From Undaria pinnatifida (Eukaryota; Sar; Phaeophyceae; Laminariales; Alariaceae): a DNA stretch of 64,000 nt. Both the position numbers and the translations under genes were made by a program. Positions 39,301-51,300 of this stretch are shown one piece after another. The DNA lies in NCBI GenBank assembly GCA_012845835.1, contig JABAKD010000021.1:300001-364000 (forward strand), written 5' to 3'. The stretch's first letter is position 1. Each line of letters opens with the position of its first letter. Below the pieces are notes generated by a model that was not told the origin of the DNA, did not search any database, and saw nothing but the letters and a program-made list of their open reading frames with translations.

Positions 39301-42300
39301 GGGTTCCGGTTACTGGTTGCTACATACCATTCTCTGTAAATACGCGCTTCCCGTAGATGCTTCAAAACACCAATATTTCACCGTGTTTCGATCGCTGTTT
39401 CTCGCGTCCCGAACGAGCAAACGACACCAAACGCGAAATCAGTTTCTGGCGATACAACACCGTGCCGGCAACTTCGCAACGTCCGAAAATGAAACAGGCT
39501 CGATCCCCTAGGCAGTGGGAGGCTGTCCCTGGCGAAGATTAAATCGGGCCTCCAAGGGCTGGGATTGCCTGTGGGCATGGTCCCGCGGGCTTCGTGGCTC
39601 GATCTAACCGGAAGGTATGTATTCATGGTATGTATTCATGGTATGTATTCATGGTATGTATTCATGGTATGTACCCATGGTATGTATTCATGGTATGTAC
39701 TCATGGTATGTACTCATGGTATGTGTTCATGGTATGTATTCATGGTATGAACAATGAATTCATGGTATGTATTCATGGTATGTATTCATGGTATGTATTC
39801 ATGGTATGTACTCATGGTATGTATTCATGGTATGCATTCATGGTATGTACTCATGGTATGTATTCATGGTATGTATTCATGGTATGTACTCATGGTATGT
39901 ATTCATGGTATGCATTCATGGTATGTACTCATGGTATGTATTCATGATATGTATTCATGGTATGTATTCATGGTATGTACTCATGGTATGTATTCATGGT
40001 ATGTATTCATGGTATGTATTCATGGTATGTATTCATGGTATGTATTCATGGTATGTATTGATGGTATTATTTCGTCATGACTCGTTCTGTGAAATCGGTA
40101 GCAGGTCTTTGCTAACCCAACAATGTGCAACAAGAACAATCAACATCGACCACTCATCATGGTAAAAACTATTGGTTAGAAGGTTCGAAACTGTACCAAC
40201 CATGGCTATGATAGGGTATGACAGTGGGCGTGGTCCCGTTTAAAGCAGCCCTCGGTTTTCAGCGACTCAGAGACAAGTCTCGGGAGTCGCTTCTCGTCTC
40301 CTCTTGCAAGTCTTGGGCTGATAACAAGGACTTTTTTCGGTTTCTCGATTTCCAGACGCGTCACATAAAAGATTCTCAGGCCTGTTTTTTTTTGGAGAGG
40401 TACAACGCCGCTCGCGCGCGTTACCTAAGCTCGGGAATGAAAGCGGGGGTCCCTCCTCTGCCTTCGGGTTGAATTGAATTGTTGGTTAAGACGATAGAGG
40501 TACAGTGCACGACTTTTTTTTTCTGAGGTTTCCTCATTTTGGGAGCTTAAGACCCGTCTTGACCCATAAACTGATCTTGGAGAAAAAAAAAGTGTCATCA
40601 TCAGCCTATTAATAGGTACACAACGAAAGTCATCATGCAAAAACAAAAATGGGCTGGTTCCGACGATTTAGCCCAGGTTAAGGAGCCCCGTCATTCAGAA
40701 ACCGTTTTCGCCAAAAAAAAGGTATACCTTAATAACTCTATCGTAGCATGCTTCTGACCCGCTGAGCTACTTTAGTCACCTGATCTTCCAACCTGCTCTA
40801 ACGTTTGAAGTAAACATTGGAGTCATCCCTCTATAGTACGGTGGGTAGGGGTTGAACGCACTCTTGGGCGTTTTGTTTATGGCCTCTACAGTGCGGTTGA
40901 GCTCCTCGCGTGTGGAACCATCGGTTCGTATGATATTGTTAGGAGTATGTTTGTCTCAGGATTATTCGTATGACTATTCATAGGACTATTCATAGGACTA
41001 TTCATAGGACTATTCATAGGACTGTTCTCAGGACTAGTGCATACCAGCAGAAACGTTGGTCGGGTTGCGCGAACGAAAGCCTTCGAATTTGTTTTGGGTG
41101 ATGATGTATTATGTATGATGTTAAGTTCCTCATGTTAGAACGTCAGAAAATTGTTAGAATCTGCTGCACGGGTGCCCACCCTACCGTGGGACGACCCGTT
41201 TGCCGGGAAAAAAACGGGACGAAAGGGAAACCACAAAAATGAGTTACGATGCGGACGTGCCTCGGTGGAGATAGAGGTAACACTTTTGTACATCTTTTTT
41301 TGGCTTTTTTTTTCCTGAACGATAATGGGGGCTCCTTAACCCATCTTAAGCCATCTTGACCCCAAATCGTCGGAATCGAGCACATTCTTGTTTTACCAAA
41401 AATGATTGGCTTTTACCAGTTTTTACTTCGAATATCCCTTGGCCATGGGTTGGCTATTTTCATCGGGTTTGCACTTCTTTTCGTTTGCTCTAAAACGAGT
41501 TTTTGGGTGAGGCATATGCATGCTCCTGAGGTTATGAGCCTCAGAAAACACGCAACGGGGGCGTCTTTACCCGTAGCATGTGCGCGAAGTGTAGCTCCTC
41601 TTGTGCACCGACGTTCGTTGTGTACCAGCGTTGGACTTAGCATCGACATCCAGAACATGACACTTAGTGTGGGCGTATATCGTCCTCTCTCTGTAGTGCT
41701 GTAGGGGTTATTACAGTTGTTTGGTCAAACGTTTCTCAACATTTGTGGCCGATTGAGCTTCTCAAGGGGAGGACCTACCGGCTAGTCTCATACAGTAACG
41801 GATACCGTGACGATCATGATTTTTTTAGGACGAGTGCATGGAAGTGTTGGGTCGAACAACACGATTGAATGCCTTCGAATACAGGTTTCGTGTGATGATG
41901 GTGATAACGATGATGATGATGATGATGATGATAATGATGATGGTGATTGATGATGATGATGATGATGATGATAATGATCATGATCATGATCATGATGATG
42001 ATCATGATCATGATCGTCATGATGATGATGATGATGATATTGATTATGATAATATTGATGATGATGATGACAATATTGATAATGGCGATGATATTGAACT
42101 CCTCGTGTCAGGAGCTCAGAAAGTTTTTAGAATATGCTGCTGCACCCCTACCGAAGGATTACTCGTTATTAATGCATACACTAATAGTAATATATACTCC
42201 GCAGTAAAAACAGTCAAAAAGGACAGCACTGACGCTAACGGCAGTGCAGGGGTGCAACACAGTAAAGGTACGTCTGCAGCCATCACATTTAGACAGGCAT

Positions 42301-45300
42301 CATTTAACCTCGGCGGGGGGTAGCACAGGGAAGCGTCGCCCAAAACGCTAACGCTACTATACACACTTGTGCGTAGTGACCGCGCATCAACTAGACACAT
42401 GGACTTAAACCGCAAAATCCAACTTATTGTGTTGCTTTTGGACCTAACCGATTTTGGGCTGACGGGGTCCCACAACTTAGAGTATCTAATACTGTTGGAA
42501 TTTCGTTTTGTATTTTGGAATAGCGCACACGTCGGGCAGATCATCTATCCCCACATGATTACATGGATCTCTCAGGAAAGATCTGTATGGTCTAGCTCAT
42601 GGTACGGTCTGAGAGCCGTACGATCTGCATCATCTACCACATGCTTCCAGGGTTGGATATATACTTCACATATTCAGATTCTGCACAAACACGTCATAAC
42701 GGCAGATGTATATAATCTATATGATGCATATTACCTATATGATCTATATGACCTATATGATGTATATAATCTATATGATGCATATTACCTATATGATCTA
42801 TATGACCTATATGATGTATATAATCTATATGATGCATATTACCTATATGATGTATATGATGTATATATGTATATGATATATACTATATACTTCGTATATA
42901 TTATATGTATATGATATATATATATATGTGTGTGATCTGTGTGATCTGTATGATCTATATGATTTAGATCACGTCATGATATGTCTGAGGTGTGAAGCTT
43001 ATGGCGATTTTCGGACGCTGATTATTCCCACCGCGGTCCGATCTCTCTTACCTCTCCACCCCCCAACGCAGTCTAAACTAGCACGCGAATGAGCGTTTAT
43101 TCCACTTGTCGTCGCCCTCGAACCGAGAGACAAATTAGGACAGCAGTGGGTGTCTCCCTATACAGTGCCCGTTGAAAAGTGCCTGTTGCCGGTATAGTGC
43201 CGGTGAAATCGCTTGGCACAACCGGAAATCGCTACACTAGTACCATCATCGGTACTCTATCCAATTGTGCCGGTGCCTAGTATAATGCTGGTGTGTATTC
43301 CTATGGTGCCGGTTGAATAGTGCATGTTACTTCTATAATGCCGGTGAAATCGCTGGGCACAACTGGAAATCGCTACACTATAATAGTACCATCATCGGCA
43401 CTGTATCCTATAGTGCCGGTGTCCGGCATACTGCCGGTATGTCTCCCCATAGTGCCGGTTGAACAGTGCCTATTTCCGGTATAGTGCCGGTGAAATCGCT
43501 TGGCACAACTGGAAATCGGTACACTAGTGCCGTCATCGGTACTATTAATACATACGCTTCTATAATGCCGATGAAATCGCTGGGCACAACTGGAAATCGC
43601 TACACTATAATAGTACCATCATCGGCACTGTATCCTATAGTGCCGGTGTCCGGCATACTGCCGGTATGTCTCCCCATAGTGCCGGTTGAACAGTGCCTGT
43701 TTCCGGTATAGTGCCGGTGAAATCGCTTGGCACAACTGGAAATCGGTACACTAGTGCCGTTATCGGTACTATTAATACATACGGTATATCTAATAGGGCC
43801 GGTGTCTGACGTAATTCAGGTGTGTCCCCCTATAGTGCCAGTTGAATAGTGGTGCAATGCCGGTATTTATCCTTATCATGTCGTTTGAATAGTGCCTGTT
43901 GCTGGTATTGTGCCGGTAAAATCGCCGGGCACAACTGGAAATCGCTACACTCGTACCATCATCGGCACTGTAATCCACTAGCACCGGTGTCCGGTATACT
44001 GCTGGTATGCCTCTCTATAGTGCCGGTTGAATAGTGCCGGTTTCCCTTATACTGCGGGTGTGGTTCCCTATAGTGCCGTTTGAATAGTGCCTGCTGCCGC
44101 GATAATTCCGGTGAAACCGATAGGCACAACAAGAAATCGCTAAACCATTAATAGTACCAGTATCGTATCGGTACTATATCCAATAAGTGCCGGTGTCCGA
44201 TATAATGCCGGTACTGTTGGCTAGCACTTACCGCCACTTGGAGACCACCGCTGCATCGTCGCCACTTGATACATTCCTTCATTCGATTCTCTGAAATGCG
44301 CTACCAAGCTTTGACGCATGTTGTGAATGAAGTATGAGGCTTTCTCGACTTCCTGAATCTGACACATGCCCCCCCACCGCGGCCCGATCTCTCTCCTCCC
44401 CCTTCCCCCCCTCCTTCCCAGCCTGGACCAAGACGCGAACGGACACCTGTTCTATGAAGACTTCGTCGATCTCCTTCTTCCGCCCCTCGCTCCATCATCC
44501 AGACGGATAAACCCTCCCACCCAATCATCCAGTCGAAGAAACGCCTCTGCTGAACGAACTCCGACATGGAGGGAGAGAAGGCGTCAGTCGTTGTCACCAA
44601 CACGGACCAGAACAGCAACAGGGTTGACGAATCGGCGGAGAAGAAGCCCAACAGCGAGAACAGCAGCGAGAACAGCAGCAGCAGCAGCAGCAGCAACAAC
44701 AACAAGACCAGCAACAGCAACAGCTTCAAAAACGTCGACCAGAGGATCGGCAAGTCGAACAAGACCAACAACAGCAACCACCGCAGCAACCACCACAGCG
44801 GATGGCCCCAGAAGGGGAGAAAGCCAGATACCCTGGTACACAAAAACGCCTATTTTTGGCCACAACAAAGGCGACGACGACGACGACGACGACGAAGACG
44901 ACAAGGATTGGCGACGAACGCACCCCCCGTCATCGAGGAGATGGAGTCTCTCGCGCGTGAAGGCGTGGCAAGGACGCGAAACAGGTGCGGCCACAGGCGG
45001 TCGGAATGGAAATCATAACATTTCGGGGGGGAGGGGGAGGGGGGGGAGGGGGAGGGGGGGAGGGGGATTATGGTGGTCGATGGTTGGAATTTTAGGTAAG
45101 CAGGGCTATGGGGTAACGTCATCATAGCCCCCGCCACCGAGACGAGGTAGCTCCTCGTGCTTGAATGCCCGGTAAGGAAGGAGTCGAGACGGGTGCGGGT
45201 TTGGGTGGTCCGATTTCCGACCCGAACGGTTTTTTTTTCTGACGGGGGCGAGGGTGAAGCGTTAGCGTTAGAGGTGCGCGGTGATGGTACATCTTGTCGT

Positions 45301-48300
45301 TCTCCCCACCATCGAGATGAAGTGCGTAGCTCTTCGCGGTTGAACGTCCTTCAAAGGACGCGGTGGCAGGCGCGGTCTTGGGGCGGTTGGATGGTACTCT
45401 ATTAATAGAACCTTCTGACGGAGGAGGTGGGGTCGGTGGTTGAACTGCCAGGGAGGCGAGACGATGTCGACGTCGTCGATACAGCAAGCAACGGTGGTGA
45501 CTCGCGATAGGATTGGTGTGTGCGCTCATAATAGCTCTGAAATTCGTGTGTCTGTGTGTGTGTTTTTGTGAATACACAAACGTGGTAATCTGTTGATTTG
45601 TTGATTTGGCAATCATATCAACTGCTACGTACGCACAGAGATGCCTGCGTGGGGTTTACTACAGCCTCTGCAATGCCTGGTATTATTCCTTGCGAAAATA
45701 TCACGAACGGGCAATCCCAGGAAACAGCGCGCCGAGAGGTAGACCCCTCAGCCCGAGTTATCTCGAAGACAATTCAAAACCTAGTCTAAATCGGAGCCTT
45801 TGGCCGCTCTCGTGTCAGGGCCAACATATTTGTGCATGTGCTTGTTGTCGTTGTTGTTGTTATTGTTGTTGTTGTTTTTGTTGTTGTTGCTGTTGTTGTT
45901 GTTGCTGTTGTTGTTGTCGATCTTGTTGTTGCTGTTGTTATTGTTGTTGTTGTTGCTTTTGTTGCTGTTGTTGTTGTTGTTGTTGCTGCTGTTGTTGTCG
46001 ATCTTGTTGTTGCAGTTGTTGTTGTCGATCTTGTTGTTGCTGTTGTTATTGTTGTTGTTGTTGCTGTTGTTGCTGTTGTTGTTGCTGTTGTTGTTGTTGT
46101 TGTTGCTGCTGTTGTCGATCTTGTTGTTGCTGTTGTTATTGTTGTTATGGTGACTCCTTCCACGATGGATGCAGCACACTGTGGCACAAAAACGATTTCT
46201 GAAGTGACGGGTTCCTTACCCTCCTTAAGTAGTCGGAATGCCATTCTTGCTCTTGATTTTCGTTTTGTACACGTCGGCCGTGGGTTGGTTCAGGTTCATG
46301 GTGTTGGCCTTCTAGTTTTACTCAAAAATCACTTTTTGGGGCGTGATATACGGGGGCTCCTCATGTCCCAAACCTCAGAAAGCAAAGGCACGCCTCCACC
46401 GCCGAATTTGTCGGTAATTCGCGCTGTGCGTGCTACCCGCCTGCGATGTATTTGTTTTTTAACAAAGTTGTTTCTTCCAACCTCAACGCATCCGTAGTGG
46501 GATGTTTGTTGCTCTCAGCTGCGCCGCGGTGATCATAGGTCTCGCCCCTTCTTGTCCCCCCCCCCCGGGGACATACATGCCTCCATCGCCATCGTGAAAC
46601 GTGCCTTCGAAGGTATCGGGCAGGGGGGACAGCACTCCAACCACCCGTCGATTTCCATTGAAGGTTGCCAACTCACGCTGTCGCACTCTGTCTCCCTCGG
46701 CCACGGTTGCAGCCGCGCATGAGCCAAGCCAGCTGTCGTTGCTTTCGGAGAGGATTTGTGACTGCGTGAGTGACGAGCACGGAGGAATCCTTGAAGGAGC
46801 AAAGGCTCTTCGCTCGGCTCTCCGACGGCAGGACCTCACGCGAAGGTACGATAGATACGCGAAATTTTGCTACATTGAATTGTATACAGGGTTGGGGGGG
46901 GGGGGGGTGCGTTTTACGAGAGCTCGATTTAATAAAGCTCGATTATAAGAGAAACGCCGATTTAAGACGGCCCCAATGGCTTGGCAGCACAGGTGTACAA
47001 ACAGCTACATAGTACTCGTACCCCTTCCGATTGAAGAGAACTACCGCCGTAACCCTTTAGGGGATCCCCAAAACGACGCCAAAACGATAAACCGACGAAA
47101 AAACGATCAAGATGTGCGGACTTTGTCAACCTTATCTACCGGCCGGTGTGAGCGCGAAGCAGCACGAGTAGTACCGTGACGCGCGCGAGCCGTACGACTC
47201 CTCGTTGGGTTGTGGAATCCACCCGACCCCTGACTCGGCATTCTCGATAATTGGGTCTCCCTTCGTACTGTTTTCTCACAGCGGACGCCTGAGCAGGGGG
47301 AAGTTTCAGACTTGTTCTGGAGTGGACAGCAGTGACCTGTGGACAGCAGCGACGTCAGACTGCTTTAGTCTGACGCTGGTCAACAGTGCTCCACGGTTTC
47401 TCGGCGATGCTCGCCGTTCATGTTATTCTCGCAGCCGAACACTGAACAGGGGCGATATTTCGAAGAGCAACGCAGTAGGCTGAAGAAGCAGAATGCGTAT
47501 TGTTGTTGTTGACTATTTATGCTCTGAGACTTTCTCCCGCCATGCTCGTCGTTTCTTTTGTTTTTTTTCTCTCGCAGCGGAACCCTGAGCCAGGGCGAGT
47601 TTCAACTGGCACTGGAGAGTGCCGGCGTTCCGCTGACATCAAAAGAGGTGTGTCGCGCAGCCCGTCAATTTTGGTCAAGAAGCATACTGCGATAGAGGTG
47701 CAGTTTATTTTTTCTGATGTGAAATAGAAAAAAAAGTTCAAAATTTTGAAGAATTCCGTGTGTTTGTAAAGCTTTACGTTTGGGAGTATAGCATGAACCC
47801 TTCTTGACTACTTGAAAAAAAAAGCGTCAACATTTTGTTTTCCAAGTTTTCCATTGAAGCTATTCGACGCTAGTCGACGAGGGAAGATGCTCGCGATAAC
47901 ACAAAGTGAAGGCACGTACCGTAGTGGGAGGGGGGAGGAGGGCCCGCTATGTGACCCCGGATCTGAGTTACTACTGGGAGGGAGCGCGAGGAGACTAGTG
48001 CGAGGACAATAAATGGGATAAATATTTTGTTTTGAAGTTATCACCGGTAATTTGAACGAATACTCCGCCCCACTTTTTTTTTTTTAATGCACGAAGACTC
48101 TTTACCTCGTAATTGATTTGAAGACTGTCGTCTTGACTTTTTTGCGCCGCCTTCTTTGTAACCTACTAATATAACTTTTCTCATGTTGAGGGAACGTCTA
48201 CGCATATCTCACTCCGATTTTTTCTTGTTTGTCTCATGTCGAGGGGCTACATCCCTCAGCCTGTACCAGATAAACGAGCCCATGGCGTAGGCAGAAAAAA

Positions 48301-51300
48301 ACACAAGGCTTTTCGCGGGTCAGGTCAGTTCTCGCGAGTCGGGTCGGGTCAGGGTAATCCGATCCGATCCGACCCGACCCGACCCGACCCGACCCGACCC
48401 GACCCGACCCGACCCGACCCGACCCGACCCGACCCGACCCGACCCGACCCGCCGCACTTTAAAACCTCCTGACCCGGACCGAACCGTACCGTGAGACCTC
48501 CCGACCCGATCCAACTCAACCCAGGAGAGTCTAGAAACCCAATGACCCGGCCCGCGGGTGGGATCATGCATGACCCGTGAAAAGCCCTGCAAAAAAAAAC
48601 AAGTTTTTATATACGCGATAGAGGTGTAGCAATTTTTTTCTGAGGAGCTGCATGGATCATACCACAGTAGATACAATAGTTACAACAGGAGGTCAATATC
48701 CCACCTGAAAATGGAAGGCATTCCATTCGCTCGCGCACATCCAACCAACACTTCTATGCGCTATGAATCATCAAATCATCAATCTAATGGTATTATAGTA
48801 ATAGTAATATAACAACAATCAACCAACACTTCTGTGCGCTATCAATCATCCAATCATCAATCCAATAATCGAATAATAATAATCAACCGACACTTATATG
48901 CGCTATCAGTAATCAAATCATCAACCTATCAGAGTAATATAACAATATTATGATAGCTCCTATTTAATACCTGGTACAACAAATATTCGTGTAAAGTACC
49001 AGACTGATCGGCATTTGATCATTTTTTTTTTTCTTCTGGCCCAACCAGTCAGGAAGAACTTTTTTTGTTCTTGTTTTTGGCCCAACCAGTCAGAACTTTA
49101 TTCGCGTAACGTGGGATGACTCGAAAAACGCTGTTCTGAGTTCATTCGATTGCTCTGGAGATGAGGAGCCTCGTCAGCCAAAAAGAAAAAGATGGGGCCC
49201 AACAGCCCTCCTCCGATCCTAGCACGCCTCCTGCACGCCTCCTGCACGGTGAAATCCTATGGGGTTTGGAGAGGGGAAACGCATAGAATGACGAAATGAC
49301 CGATGCTTACAAGCGTCAACTCAAAGGCATATACTCTTACGCAGAACCAGTATAGTAAACAGGACCCACGGTGTACACAAAAACCTACCTGGTACGTAAT
49401 AGTGTATATGTCCATGCTTTCCCCGGCAACAGAGGTAGGGGTGTGACATCTATCCCACAGTGGCGAGCGCCGAAGTGCTATCTACTGTACCCTCTCGAAG
49501 TGAAGCCAAAGGCATCTTTCTGATCCAAACGCGTTGGCCTTTTCTTTTCACGCGAAGGTCGCGGTTCTCTTCCGACACTTTGTCCGAAGAGGCGGCGGCG
49601 GCGGCGGCGACATGGTGGACTACAACAAGTTCGCCAATCGAGTCTTGAGGTGGGAAACAGTCCTTCAACCCTAACCCTTAAACGTGTTCCACCGAAGCAT
49701 TGTAGGGACGCTAGGGTCTATGGTCTCAAGACTACCGCGATGCTCTATGTACGATGGGCAAACCCGCCAAGCGTTTTGCGATATGTACGGTGGGTCAACG
49801 AAATGCTGTCGATCGAGTCTTAAGATGCGAAACAACCTCTACTTCCCCCCCGGCCTTTCGCGATATGACGGATAAAGGGGACGTACCAGGCAAGCCTTAA
49901 GGCACCTACGACAAAAATGTCTCCGCCCTCCCCCAAATCGATTATTTAGATGTGCGAAGAAGACTCTGCCTCCCCCCCCCCCCCCCCCCCCCCCCCTCTC
50001 CCAGGATTCTGCAATGTGGTGGACTTAAGACAAGGCTGCCAATCACCTTAGAAGCGGTGATAAAGCTGTGCCCCACCCAGAATTAGTTACTTTTGAGATG
50101 CGAAACAGCTGTGCCCCCTCCAACATTTTTTCCTTATGGTGGACCACCGCAATCTTGCCAGTTATGTCCTAAAACCGTCCCCTATACCATTTGTTCCCAA
50201 GTAGGTTTTCCCCAAACAAGAATTTCCAGTGGTACAGGCGCTAAGGTGAAGGTGCGAAAAAAAGCCACCCACCCCGTTTTTGATGTTTTGCAACGAACGC
50301 CGTTAGTCGTGGTCGTGGTGAGTTTGGGGTGTGACGACGCGTTCTGCAAGTTAGTTCCTTTAGAGTTGAGCCGGAATTTTGGGTGATGAATGCGTTACGT
50401 GCTTGGAGTGGGTGATGGGTACGGGCAAATGTTGGGGGGGGGGTTTGGCACAAAATATATATTAATAGTTTTCTTTAAGTGTTTGCTATTTAGTGCGAGA
50501 GTGTCGTACGAGATGTAGATGTGCGCAAACCCTTGGCCTTCATGAAGCTGCGGTGATGTAACCTTGGCACATCCTTTTCCCGTGTGTCATGGAAAACTAA
50601 GATTCACGAGTCAGACCGAGAAAAGGAGAGAGACAGTTCGTGCATAATAGGTGTCCTTAATTGTGTTTATTTTCTTTGTTTGGTTTTCTTCCATTTTCTG
50701 GAATTTGTTTCTGTGAGTAATCGACGTCGAACCTCATGCCCTATACTAGCGCATGGCAGTCTTACCAGGGAGCAACAATCGATCGGATCACTGCGCGAAA
50801 AACCGGGGTATCACACAACGCAGCTTGAAAAATATTAGTATCGACCCCTGCATCGATCGAACTCGCTGCTGTCGTACTTGAAACATTTAGAAAATATATA
50901 AAAAAGCATGCACTCGCTGCACCTAATAAAATATCTTCGTTCCTGCCAACGCCTCAATCTCTTTATTGCGTTCTTTCTTTCCCTCTGTTTCTCGGGACGA
51001 AACCAACTCAGCCACGAACGGCGGACGTCCGCGGGGCTCGGTGATGCAGGCGGAGCCGACGGAGAAACCGCCGCGGCCGAAAAACGGCCAAGAATGCCCG
51101 CCGCCGCCGCCCTCCGCAGGTAACGAGGACCTCTTACCTGTCTGCCCTCCTTGTATTTTCTTGATTTTAATCTCTAACCAGTCAAGGCCGCACCTTAACG
51201 CCAGGACCTATTGCTTCGCGCAAGGTATTGCTTTTGTGCTTTACTTGATTTACATAGCAAGTAGCAAGAACTTCTGTATGGCTCCATTATAGTGTGTAGT

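Noticed and set aside
39516-39614. Shorter exon 20 starting at 39516 (cag acceptor)
   Set aside because: It would delete the first half of the EF loop; the acceptor at 39497 restores DPLGSGRLSLAK in frame.
39613-40070. CRISPR-like regular array
   Set aside because: Units are contiguous with no unique spacers; the same holds for the 7-bp, 12-bp and 18-bp arrays. The genome is eukaryotic.
40271-40399. Possible extra exon RDKSRESLLVSSCKSW, phase 2 at both ends
   Set aside because: Exons 20 and 21 join directly to a regular EF-hand with normal helix length; this segment has no EF character. It may be checked as a cassette.
44566-45018. Alternative frame with VIEEMESLAREG
   Set aside because: Its phase cannot be reached from the DQDANGHLFYED loop without an unlikely mini-intron, while the continuous frame fits both neighbours.
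46770-47012. Alternative EF-like frame LFARLSDGRTSREGTIDTRNF overlapping exon 22
   Set aside because: It does not match the phase of exon 23; the other frame completes a canonical loop across the junction.
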